DNA from: Bacilli bacterium
GTDB lineage: Bacteria; Bacillota_I; Bacilli_A; RF39; UBA660
Direction: 5' to 3'
DNA length: 64,000 nucleotides
Assembly: GCA_017473105.1 (NCBI GenBank)
Contig: JAFUNE010000002.1
Location: forward strand, 1 to 64,000
The position numbers were made by a program, and so were the translations under genes. The stretch's first letter is position 1, and the number at the start of each line of letters is the position of its first letter. Below are positions 52,048 through 59,552 of the stretch, piece after piece. Below the pieces are notes generated by a model. That model was not told the origin of the DNA. It was given only the letters and a program-made list of their open reading frames with translations, and searched no databases.

Positions 52048-52078
52048 CAAGATGTTTCTTGCAAATTTGTTTTTTTAC
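52036..52078 (+). terminator. Intrinsic terminator of tandem XRE gene
   Basis: An 11-bp stem AAACAAATTTG/CAAATTTGTTT, with an inner CAAG/CTTG, followed by TTTTTT on the plus strand. It lies at the convergent junction with the gene at 52075. Confidence 0.9.
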
Positions 52079-52791
52079 CAGCTGCCAGACCAATATGCTT
52101 TTGCTGCATTTATATTATCGTAGTATGAGGATACACCATTTAAAGAAATTCCATTTGCATTAACTGAATACTTTTTAGAGTTTGCTAGACTAATTGTAGA
52201 AGTCGCATGTGAATAATCTGAAGCCGCTAATTGAGAAGTAATTGTAGCGGAAGTGTTTTTTTCTACATCAAAATACAAAGTTTCTTTTAATGATGATAAA
52301 CTTCCTGACGGAAGTGCAAAAGATGTTCCAGCACCATTTGAAAATATTTGTGGATAATTAATTGAACTATTATAACAACTACCACTACTTAAACAATACT
52401 CTTGATTAAAATATAGATTATTGTTTTTCACTTTAACATTTTGATAGAAGCCTATTCCTATAATGTCATAACTTCGAACACTAGGAATTATCTTCCATAT
52501 CAACTCTGCTTTGTATCGATAATTACTTCCATTTGCTGCTATACTTGATGTTAACTTTTTATAGGTCGTTTCAACCGTTGCACTTTTTGACTGAGAAGTA
52601 TCAGCATTATTATATTCTTCTTCAGTTATTTCAGTGGTGATGGAATTATTATAAAAAGTACTTATAAAATTATTATATGTAACTGTTTTATAATACTTTG
52701 TTATATAGTATTGTTCATCATTCTCTTCAGCTTTAACCAAAAACGGTAAAAAGAAAAGAGACACAGCAATTATCATAAATAATTTTCTCAT
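52075..52791 (-). CDS. Secreted 238-residue protein of unknown function (ICE cargo)
   Basis: The start MRKLFMII is set by AAAGGAGG eight bases upstream. A signal peptide (to about residue 22, LPFLVKA) is followed by a mature protein rich in S, Y, N and T with two cysteines (EYCLSSGSCY, likely a disulfide) and beta-type patterns. There is no membrane anchor or sorting motif, and the family is not recognised. The gene is followed by the XRE terminator on the other strand and lies beside a membrane-bound XRE regulator at 52881, the typical setting of an exported peptide or toxin-like product. Confidence 0.6.
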   Translation of the reverse strand: MRKLFMIIAVSLFFLPFLVKAEENDEQYYITKYYKTVTYNNFISTFYNNSITTEITEEEYNNADTSQSKSATVETTYKKLTSSIAANGSNYRYKAELIWKIIPSVRSYDIIGIGFYQNVKVKNNNLYFNQEYCLSSGSCYNSSINYPQIFSNGAGTSFALPSGSLSSLKETLYFDVEKNTSATITSQLAASDYSHATSTISLANSKKYSVNANGISLNGVSSYYDNINAAKAYWSGSW

Positions 52792-52802
52792 TTTTTTTCC
52801 TC

Positions 52803-52830
52803 CTTTCATAAATTATTTTATTTATGAAAG
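52803..52830 (-). promoter_or_regulatory. Hairpin directly before the ribosome binding site of secreted protein
   Basis: An 11-bp perfect stem CTTTCATAAAT/ATTTATGAAAG with a 6-base loop. On the minus strand the 3' arm ends in GAAAG and runs straight into GAGG of the ribosome binding site, so the fold could hide or stabilise it. Confidence 0.55.
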
Positions 52831-52847
52831 TTAAATAATTGAACAAA

Positions 52848-52874
52848 TTAAAAGTGGAAATCCTCCACTTTTAA
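52848..52874 (-). terminator. Intrinsic terminator of the 52881 regulator
   Basis: An 11-bp stem TTAAAAGTGGA/TCCACTTTTAA with a 5-base loop, ending in AATTTG on the minus strand, a few bases after the stop codon. Confidence 0.7.
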
Positions 52875-52880
52875 TAAGAA

Positions 52881-53660
52881 TTAATATAAAATTTTATTAT
52901 TTGAATAGTGTTTATCAAAAATTAATTGTATTTTATGCTTTTCAAGTTTATTATTGTTTGAATAAGATATTACAAAGTAAATATCACCTAAATCATTTTT
53001 ATGGATATTATTCATAATATCATTGTTCGAAACGAAAGTAATATTTATAGTATTTACAACATCCGAAATATTCATTAATTGTTCAAACTCATTTTCAGTT
53101 GAATAATAATTAACGCTTTCATCTCCACTTTGAATTGCAACACTATATTGTTTAATTTTTGGTTCTAAATCCGTAGAAATCACCGAAGATTGAAAAGTAA
53201 TATCATTAAGAATAAAAATTGATTCATTATTATTATTGATTAAAAAACCATTAATAGCAAAATCATCATTGTCACTTTTTATATCATAAAGAAGATTTTT
53301 ATTATAATTATTTATAGTATATAGAACTGAAAAAACAAAAATTATAAATATCAATACAAAGGAGAAAATCTTTGTAATCTTTTTTTTGAATATTTTATTA
53401 TATAATGTTATACCATTAATAATTACAGAATCATTTTTATCTAATGTTTCTATTTTATCTCCATTTAAAATATCTTGAACACTAACTTTGAAGGCTTTAC
53501 TTAATTCAAATAACAAAACAGTATCAGGAACATTAATACCAGTTTCCCATTTAGAAATTGTTTTACTATTTACTCCAATCTTTTCTGCTAACTCTTCTTG
53601 AGTTAATCCTTCATTTTTTCTTAATTTAGAAATATACTTTCCTACCTTTTCAGAATCCAT
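52881..53660 (-). CDS. XRE-family regulator with membrane helix (ICE cargo)
   Basis: About 259 residues, starting at MDSEKVGK; a GTG three codons earlier is possible. A Cro/CI helix-turn-helix (residues 5-60, GLTQEELAEKIGVNSKTISKWETGINVPD) is followed by one membrane helix (IFSFVLIFIIFVFSVLYTI) and an extracytoplasmic domain of about 130 residues. The layout is the same as the host regulator at 25537. It may sense an extracellular signal and control the secreted protein and transporter genes of the cargo block. Confidence 0.75.
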   Translation of the reverse strand: MDSEKVGKYISKLRKNEGLTQEELAEKIGVNSKTISKWETGINVPDTVLLFELSKAFKVSVQDILNGDKIETLDKNDSVIINGITLYNKIFKKKITKIFSFVLIFIIFVFSVLYTINNYNKNLLYDIKSDNDDFAINGFLINNNNESIFILNDITFQSSVISTDLEPKIKQYSVAIQSGDESVNYYSTENEFEQLMNISDVVNTINITFVSNNDIMNNIHKNDLGDIYFVISYSNNNKLEKHKIQLIFDKHYSNNKILY

Positions 53661-54131
53661 AGATTTCACCACACTTTCTTTCCTTAAATATATTATAATA
53701 TAAAAAAAAATGTTCTTCAAATATAATATTAAATGCTATATTTAAATATAAAATAATAATTTTACAATATATGTAAAAGTCCTAAGAAACTATATAATTA
53801 TATATACAATAAAATGTCAAAAAAATGTTCTACTTTGTCATTAAATGTCTTAAAAAGTGCATCAAATAATAATAAATAGTAATAATTCTATCATATTAAA
53901 GGTTTTTAATTTAATTAACGCCTCCACTTTAAGGGCTTTTACTTTTTATATGATATTCCAAATATGATTCGAATATGTGATGAAAGTTTCAAAATATAAT
54001 ACTATATATGGCGATAATATTAAAAGAAGAATAAATATTGCTATTGAAATATTTAAATGTTTCGTTTTAGAAATAGTGTTAATTGTGATAATATTAAAAA
54101 ATACTGATTAAAAAAATATAAGAAATGGTAA
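53661..54131. other. Non-coding stretch near the right end of the ICE
   Basis: About 470 bases between the XRE start and the methyltransferase gene. It is AT-rich with control sequences for the XRE gene. On the plus strand a 43-codon frame (53980-54111, MKVSKYNTIYGDN...) exists but has no clear ribosome binding site, so it is not called. No repeat or RNA structure stands out. Confidence 0.5.
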
Positions 54132-54854
54132 TTATTTATTTAACTGCCATTTTAAATATTCTTGATTATTTATAGTACTTATATTATAAAACATAGCATA
54201 GTCTTTATTATTAATCTTCCTAGCAAACACATGTCCTATTAAATGTGAATGTATGCTATTGTTATATGGATGAGGAAAATCACATGTTTCAATGTTATTT
54301 TCTTTAATAAAAATGATTTCCCATGATGAATCAAATAAACCGATCATTTCACCTTTTCTAAAATACTCATTTTTGGGGTAATTATGATAATCAAAAGGCT
54401 CTTTTGCTAAATGATAAAAAATATATACAAATCCTCCTTTTTTTGTTGTAGTTAATATTTTTTTTACTTTTTTCTTTAAATCTATATGAGAATTCTCTTT
54501 TAAATGCAATGATTTATAACAATAAATCAAATCATAATGTTTATCTATTATATTCTCATAAAAATTATTATTAAATATATTTATATTATCATTCATATTA
54601 AAATATTTTATTTTTTCTTTTAATCCTATTACTTTATAACCATCGATTTGACCACCATTAAGAAATAAAGTATTTGATTCATAACAATCAATTTCATAAC
54701 CTTTTCTAATGGCTGGCAATGCATGTAAACCATCTCTATCATTAAGAATTAGTATTCTAACTTTTTTACCATAATAATTTTCAATATATTTTAACAAATA
54801 TCTAAATCTTTGATATGGCTGACCATATACACTTCCATAATTTTTCTTTCCCAT
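54132..54854 (-). CDS. SAM-dependent methyltransferase-like protein (ICE cargo)
   Basis: About 240 residues; MGKKNYG is chosen as start because GGAGG lies seven bases before it. A Rossmann-type N-terminus (VRILILNDRDGLHALPAIRKGYEIDCYESN), then YDLIYCYKSLHLKEN and KGGFVYIFYH, fit a class I methyltransferase. The glycine-rich loop is degenerate (LNDRDGLHA), so activity is uncertain. It is close to TehB-like enzymes in layout. It could modify a peptide, a resistance target or a small molecule. Confidence 0.6.
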   Translation of the reverse strand: MGKKNYGSVYGQPYQRFRYLLKYIENYYGKKVRILILNDRDGLHALPAIRKGYEIDCYESNTLFLNGGQIDGYKVIGLKEKIKYFNMNDNINIFNNNFYENIIDKHYDLIYCYKSLHLKENSHIDLKKKVKKILTTTKKGGFVYIFYHLAKEPFDYHNYPKNEYFRKGEMIGLFDSSWEIIFIKENNIETCDFPHPYNNSIHSHLIGHVFARKINNKDYAMFYNISTINNQEYLKWQLNK

Positions 54855-54871
54855 TATAACCTCCAAAATTC

Positions 54872-54886
54872 ATACTTGAGCTGCTA
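54872..54886 (+). promoter_or_regulatory. 15-bp motif near right ICE end, shared with integrase leader
   Basis: ATACTTGAGCTGCTA on the plus strand, 18 bases upstream of the methyltransferase start. It is identical to the minus-strand sequence at 28391-28405 upstream of the integrase. Around it is an inverted repeat CAAAATT/AATTTTG. Confidence 0.45.
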
Positions 54887-54994
54887 AATTTTGAATGTTG
54901 TAACATGAAAATTACCCCTCAAAAATTCGATGTATTTTCTTTGACCTTTTAATATTTTTTTAATATTTTAATTTTATATTTAAAACCACCCTGT

Positions 54995-56047
54995 TTAAAG
55001 TGCTACAAATCCCCTGTTTATAAGGGACTTTTTTATATGTTGTAAAAAGTTCAACAAAAATATTACCCCTGTTATTGGTACAAGGCCAACTACTACACTT
55101 AAGTTTAAAAGTGTTTGAAATATTAGTAAAAATGATAAACCAAATATTAAGTATTTAGCAAATAAATCTGTTTGTTTTATTGCTGACTTTATTAAATTTG
55201 AGTATAGTGCAATAAATAATAGTATTAGTAATAATGCTCCTACAAAACCAAATTCTTCACATATAATTGAGAATATAAAATCTGTTTGTGGTTCTGGTAA
55301 ATAAAAATGTTTTTGTCTTGAATTTAAAAACCCAAATCCTAATAGTCCTCCTGGTCCTATTGCATATAAACTTTGAATCATTTGAAAACCACTTCCTAAT
55401 GGATCACTCCATGGATTTAAAAAGGATACTATTCTTGCTAAACGATATGGTGCTATTAATACTAATATTACAATTCCTATTATTCCAAGAAATCCTACTT
55501 TATAGAATATCGATACATCTACACCACTTACAAATATAATTCCAATAAGAGACATTACAATAACCATTCCTGTTCCAAAGTCTGGTTCTAATAATATTAA
55601 AAAAAAGAAAAAAACTATTACTAAAAATATTGGTAATATAAATTTATAAGTTTCTCTTTTTAATTTGTCATTATTTGATAAGTATTTTGATACGAAAATA
55701 ATAAGCGATAATTTTGATACTTCGCTTGGTTGAAAACCTAAACCAAATAATCCAAACCAACTTCTACTTCCGTTTCTGACTTTCCCTATTCCTGGTATTA
55801 GTACTAGTATTAGAAGAATCATACTTAATAAAAGTAATTGATTTGAATATTTTTTGTATATTTTATAATCTATTTTTGAAAAAATAATCATAAAAATTAA
55901 TCCAACTATAAAAAAAGAAGATTGTAGTAGTACATATCTAAATGAATTATTATATTTATATGATGAAACAATTGAACTACTTGAATAAATCATAATAAGC
56001 CCAATTAATGAAAGTAGTATTGTATATATAAATATTTTTTTCTTCAT
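54995..56047 (-). CDS. ftsW: FtsW, truncated at its 3' end by the ICE, with a foreign C-terminus
   Basis: Lipid II polymerase of the SEDS family in septum synthesis. 350 residues, of which the first 328 are FtsW. Nine or so membrane helices are present, including QTDFIFSIICEEFGFVGALLLIL, LNPWSDPLGSGFQMIQSLYAIGPGGLLGFGF and NLSVVVGLVPITGV. Residues 329-350 (IFLLNFLQHIKKSLINRGFVAL) come from the element and replace the conserved TLPFISYGGSS loop and last helix. That loop is near-invariant in FtsW/RodA/SpoVE, so the product is probably impaired. The missing end is at 26573-26668. Confidence 0.93.
   Translation of the reverse strand: MKKKIFIYTILLSLIGLIMIYSSSSIVSSYKYNNSFRYVLLQSSFFIVGLIFMIIFSKIDYKIYKKYSNQLLLLSMILLILVLIPGIGKVRNGSRSWFGLFGLGFQPSEVSKLSLIIFVSKYLSNNDKLKRETYKFILPIFLVIVFFFFLILLEPDFGTGMVIVMSLIGIIFVSGVDVSIFYKVGFLGIIGIVILVLIAPYRLARIVSFLNPWSDPLGSGFQMIQSLYAIGPGGLLGFGFLNSRQKHFYLPEPQTDFIFSIICEEFGFVGALLLILLFIALYSNLIKSAIKQTDLFAKYLIFGLSFLLIFQTLLNLSVVVGLVPITGVIFLLNFLQHIKKSLINRGFVAL
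55044..55057 (-). repeat. Terminal inverted repeat, right copy
   Basis: Read on the minus strand this is TTGTTGAACTTTTT, starting 6 bases inside the right junction. It matches the left copy at 26751-26764 in inverted orientation. On circularisation the right copy is beside the attP core, and the other lies about 100 bases away. Confidence 0.5.
55063..55066. other. Right attachment junction core GTAA
   Basis: On the minus strand the sequence reads ACAGGG-GTAA-TATTTTTG: ftsW up to the core, then element DNA. Codons ACA GGG GTA (T-G-V) continue in the reconstructed target as ACA CTA CCT (T-L-P). GTAA is shared exactly with the left junction. Confidence 0.7.
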
Positions 56048-56127
56048 AATATATTTTATTTTTTTTGTATTTTTTTATAACCAAAATATATTTAGTTGTG
56101 TGATATACTATAATAGGAGTTAGTTAT

Positions 56128-56937
56128 ATGAAAAAGAAAAAATTATTAGGAGTATTTTTAATTCTTATTTTCTTTGCTGGTTTTTTATTTGTAAAAGCTG
56201 ATAGTGGTTGGGATACAGATTATGATTCAGGTGGTGGCTGGGATAGTGGCTGGGATAGCGATTGGAGCAGTGATTGGGATTCAGATTATGGTGATGGCGA
56301 AGGTGGTGTTGCATTTTTAATTTTTGCAATAGTTTTTATCACTATTATATTTATTATGATAAAGTCCAATTCTAGTTCTTCTAATGAAAAAGATAAAGTT
56401 GATGATATTGAAGATTATGAAGACGTCGTGGTTGATTTACCTGACTTTAATAAGGATGCATTCTTAGTTGATTGTTATGATAACTTTATTAAATTACAAA
56501 ATGCATGGTCTGATTTTGATTATGAAACTATGAAAACTTTAATCAGTGATGAGCTTTTTAAAAATTATAAATCTCAATTAAAAGTATTATCTGCTAAAAA
56601 GCAAAAAAATATTATGCATGATTTTGAACTTATAGATGCTTACATTTCAAATTTTGAAAAGGATGGCAAATATTACTCTATTGATGTAATAATGACTGTT
56701 TCATTTTATGATTACGTAGTTAATAAAGATGGCAAAGTTGTTCGTGGCAAAAAGAAAACATTAGTTGAAAATAAATATTTACTAACATATAGTAAAGATG
56801 AGAGACATTCAAATACATGTCCTAATTGTGGGGCTACGCTTAAAAAAGAAGATGTTACAAAATGTGAATACTGTAAAACTATTATATCTAATAACAATCA
56901 TGATTGGATTTTAGTTAAGAAACAAATAAAAAAATAA
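56128..56937 (+). CDS. Tim44-like membrane protein with zinc ribbon
   Basis: A 269-residue protein. It has a signal-type helix (4-22), a low-complexity extracellular stretch with alternating GW/DS units (DSGGGWDSGWDSDWSSDWDSD) and a membrane helix (about 66-87). A Tim44-like domain (residues 105-220, FLVDCYDNFIKLQNAWSDFDYETMKTLISDELF) precedes a C-terminal CPNCGATL...CEYCKT zinc ribbon. Tim44-like bacterial proteins are of unknown function, possibly in the envelope. It is divergent from ftsW, with AGGAG upstream of its start. The W/D repeats are unusual. Confidence 0.75.
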   Translation: MKKKKLLGVFLILIFFAGFLFVKADSGWDTDYDSGGGWDSGWDSDWSSDWDSDYGDGEGGVAFLIFAIVFITIIFIMIKSNSSSSNEKDKVDDIEDYEDVVVDLPDFNKDAFLVDCYDNFIKLQNAWSDFDYETMKTLISDELFKNYKSQLKVLSAKKQKNIMHDFELIDAYISNFEKDGKYYSIDVIMTVSFYDYVVNKDGKVVRGKKKTLVENKYLLTYSKDERHSNTCPNCGATLKKEDVTKCEYCKTIISNNNHDWILVKKQIKK

Positions 56938-56960
56938 GGACTTTAAAAAGTTCTTATTTT
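56933..56960. terminator. Bidirectional intrinsic terminator
   Basis: A stem of AATAAGGACTTT and AAAGTTCTTATT with one G-T pair, with T-runs on both strands, between the convergent Tim44-like and HelD-like genes. Confidence 0.75.
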
Positions 56961-59133
56961 ATTTTAGTTTTTTTGTTATTTCTTGATTATTTTGAAGTGG
57001 TTTTGTCAATTCTCCAACATATATTATATCAAGTTCATGTAGTGCTCTTGTTATTGCTACATATAATAGTTTCATATCTAATGAACTTTGTGAAGAATAT
57101 ATTTCTTCATTTGCATTATTAATAATTACAGCATCAAATTCTAGTCCTTTTGCTAATTGATTTGATATTGTACATATTTTAAATTTATCATCTGTTAAAT
57201 CATCATTTATCGATACATCCGGTATTATAACTCCTTTTTGTTTTAGTTTATCATTTAACTCTTGTGACAGGATATTTGTTTTACTAATAATTGCAATACT
57301 TTTATAACCTTTTTTCGTATATTCTTCTAATTTTTTTATTATTAGATCTGGAATATTATCTTCTTCTTTTGATTCTGTTAGTGTTACTGGATTACCATGT
57401 CTTACTACTAAATCTGATTTTCCAAGACCTATACTATTTGACACATTATCTGCCATATTCATTATTTCAGAAGTAGTTCTATAGCTTTTATTAAAATTAA
57501 CAATTTCTCCGTCATTTTCAAACATAACATCATTTACTTTTGACCAATTCTCTATACCTCTATAGTCATAAATTGATTGAGCTATATCTCCAAATATACT
57601 AAATGTTGATGATGGCAATGTTTGTTTTAAAGAATAAAAATTAAATTCTCCTAAATCTTGTGCCTCATCTACTACAACATGTCTAAATTTATCATATTCT
57701 CTATTTGGTGAAATACATTTTTTTATATAAATTAATGCTGCTAAATCTTCAAAATCGTATTTTTTTGATTTTATATTAGATAAAGTTTCTTTTTTTAGAC
57801 TATTTATTTCATCATATTTATACATATTATAATCGTTTATTGAAGCTATAAATAATTTATATAATTTTGTTGGTGTTACTTTTGATTTTGAAAAATATTT
57901 TCTTAATGTTGATTTACAACATTTATTTATTTCTTCTCTTTCTTTTGCAAATTTAGTTCTTAGTTTTTCTTTTTCACTTGGTGAAGCTTCTTTAAATAGT
58001 TTGTGTGAATAGTCACTATATCTTGATAAGATTTTATCATAATTAGCTTCAATTAACGTACACAATCTATTAATTGTCATTTCTATTTTTCCGTTTAAAC
58101 TTTGATTATAACCTTTTGAAACTTCATCAAATATTTGTTTTATATATTTGCTTTCTAATACTACAAAGTCTCCTATTTTTAAATCGTTTACTGTTAAACT
58201 TTCAAAGAATACCTCTAAAAATTTATCTATCATATTTTTATAATACATAGAACATTTAAATTTATCGTTATTATTTTTTTGTTTTCCATTAATTCTATCA
58301 TTTACTTTATTGTTAGATGGAATTATTTCAATCTCTTCATCTATATACTCTTTTGCAAATTCTTCATATGTACATTGTTTAACACCTGATACATCTAGTT
58401 CTGGTAATACTGATCTGATGTATTTTAAAAATACAGGGTTTGGTCCTATTACTAAATATTGACTTTGTTTTATAGAATTTAAATAATTATAAACTAAATA
58501 TGCGATTCTGTGTAATGCAACTGTTGTTTTACCAGAACCTGCTACTCCTTGAATAATCAAATTATCTGTTATCTTTTTTCTTATAACATCATTTTGTTCT
58601 TTTTGGATTGTTGAAACTATACTTTTTAATCTTGCATCATTATTTGTATTTAAATATTTTTGAAGTAAACTGTCATTTGATACAAGGTCAACATCATGAT
58701 ATGAAATAAGTTTTCCTTTTTCTATTTCATATTGTCTTTTAAGTGACATGTCTCCGGATACTACTCCTCCTGGAGAAGTATAACTACATTTTCCGATTTC
58801 TGAGTCATAATATAATGAACTAATTGGTGCTCTCCAATCTGTTACAATTATATTTGCGTCCCTCATTATTCCATTTTTTCCTATATATATTGTACTTGTT
58901 TTACCGTCATCGTCTGATGTGAAATCTATTCTTGCAAAATATGGATGTTGCATGGAAGTTTCTAAATTTGAAATATGTATTTTTTTTCTATCTGCTATAC
59001 TCCATAATTCATCTATATTACCTACAAAATCTTTATATAGTTTTTCTAAATCTATTTTTTCTATTTGTAGTACTTCACTTATTACTTTTATAGTTTCTTC
59101 TAATTTTTCTTGTTCTTTTTTCATATCTTTCAT
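56959..59133 (-). CDS. helD: HelD-like UvrD/Rep-superfamily helicase
   Basis: A 724-residue motor protein. The N-terminal helical arm (residues 1-60, EKLEETIKVISEVLQIEKIDLEKL) comes before a HelD-typical block with FARIDF, IYIGKNGIM and VTDWRAPISSLYYD. Walker A GVAGSGKTTVALHRIAYL is near 195, Walker B VVDEAQDLGEFNFYSL is near 490, and YVAITRALHELDI is motif VI. HelD releases RNA polymerase from DNA in Gram-positives. It is not near any GajA-type partner, so a defence role is not inferred. Confidence 0.88.
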   Translation of the reverse strand: MKDMKKEQEKLEETIKVISEVLQIEKIDLEKLYKDFVGNIDELWSIADRKKIHISNLETSMQHPYFARIDFTSDDDGKTSTIYIGKNGIMRDANIIVTDWRAPISSLYYDSEIGKCSYTSPGGVVSGDMSLKRQYEIEKGKLISYHDVDLVSNDSLLQKYLNTNNDARLKSIVSTIQKEQNDVIRKKITDNLIIQGVAGSGKTTVALHRIAYLVYNYLNSIKQSQYLVIGPNPVFLKYIRSVLPELDVSGVKQCTYEEFAKEYIDEEIEIIPSNNKVNDRINGKQKNNNDKFKCSMYYKNMIDKFLEVFFESLTVNDLKIGDFVVLESKYIKQIFDEVSKGYNQSLNGKIEMTINRLCTLIEANYDKILSRYSDYSHKLFKEASPSEKEKLRTKFAKEREEINKCCKSTLRKYFSKSKVTPTKLYKLFIASINDYNMYKYDEINSLKKETLSNIKSKKYDFEDLAALIYIKKCISPNREYDKFRHVVVDEAQDLGEFNFYSLKQTLPSSTFSIFGDIAQSIYDYRGIENWSKVNDVMFENDGEIVNFNKSYRTTSEIMNMADNVSNSIGLGKSDLVVRHGNPVTLTESKEEDNIPDLIIKKLEEYTKKGYKSIAIISKTNILSQELNDKLKQKGVIIPDVSINDDLTDDKFKICTISNQLAKGLEFDAVIINNANEEIYSSQSSLDMKLLYVAITRALHELDIIYVGELTKPLQNNQEITKKLK

Positions 59134-59156
59134 ATTTAGACCCCCATAGTAATAAA

Positions 59157-59501
59157 TTATCTTATTATTATTGATTCAAAGTATTTTTCTTGGAATTCTG
59201 TTAATGCTCTAATTGCATCATCAGAATAATCTACTCCTTTTGGGGCTACAACAAGTTTATCATCATCATCGTTTGTTCTATGAATAATTGCGATTACTTC
59301 TCCTTTAAATTCTTCTACTGGTTCAAATACACCTACTAAATAAGCATCTAATTCTTCTCCGTCTCCACTAATTGTATTTGGAATATATCCATAATTTAGC
59401 ATGTACATAAATCCATGTTTTGGATGTTTTGTACCTAGTTGTCTGTCTGTTTTTACAACTACTTCCTTTTTTAAATAATCTTTTGCGTCTACTTTTTCCA
59501 T
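59157..59501 (-). CDS. Small inorganic-pyrophosphatase-like protein
   Basis: A 114-residue protein, start set by GGAGG six bases before the ATG. KHGFMYMLNYGYIPNTISGDGEELDAYLVG contains the YGYIP...GDGEELDAYLVG signature of soluble inorganic pyrophosphatase (metal-binding D residues), and VAPKGVDYSDDAIRALTEF continues the fold. It is clearly shorter than the usual 165-180 residue enzyme, because the N-terminal strands and C-terminal helix are reduced. A reduced pyrophosphatase or a related nucleotide hydrolase is likely; activity is unproven. Confidence 0.75.
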   Translation of the reverse strand: MEKVDAKDYLKKEVVVKTDRQLGTKHPKHGFMYMLNYGYIPNTISGDGEELDAYLVGVFEPVEEFKGEVIAIIHRTNDDDDKLVVAPKGVDYSDDAIRALTEFQEKYFESIIIR

Positions 59502-59552
59502 TTTTACCTCCATATTATATTTATTTTATTATATCATAATTTGTTTATTTAA

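Larger units (their letters stand above)
26665..55066. mobile_element. Integrative and conjugative element inserted in ftsW (28.4 kb)
   Basis: The element carries, from the left end, a large serine recombinase, VirD4 coupling protein, HUH relaxase, ribbon-helix-helix proteins, an OLD nuclease, M23 hydrolase, VirB4, VirB3-, VirB6- and VirB2-like proteins, two SSBs, a sortase and adhesin, regulators, and a transporter/secreted protein cargo block. The boundaries come from the split ftsW: the 5' part ends at GTAA in 55063-55066 and the 3' part begins at GTAA in 26665-26668. Joining there restores the frame. A 14-base sequence (TTGTTGAACTTTTT) near the left end recurs inverted near the right end. 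Base composition is close to the host's, so transfer from a relative is likely. Confidence 0.92.

Noticed and set aside
53980..54111. 43-codon plus-strand frame in the gap before the methyltransferase gene
   Set aside because: No clear ribosome binding site or family match; treated as possible remnant only.
54995..55066. Reading the 350-residue FtsW as a naturally short protein
   Set aside because: The conserved TLPFISYGGSS end exists 28.4 kb away with its stop codon and a shared core, so truncation by insertion explains it better.
32921..59133. Gabija-like pair of the OLD nuclease with the HelD/UvrD-like helicase
   Set aside because: The two are about 24 kb apart, one inside and one outside the element, and the helicase has the HelD arm typical of RNA polymerase recycling.
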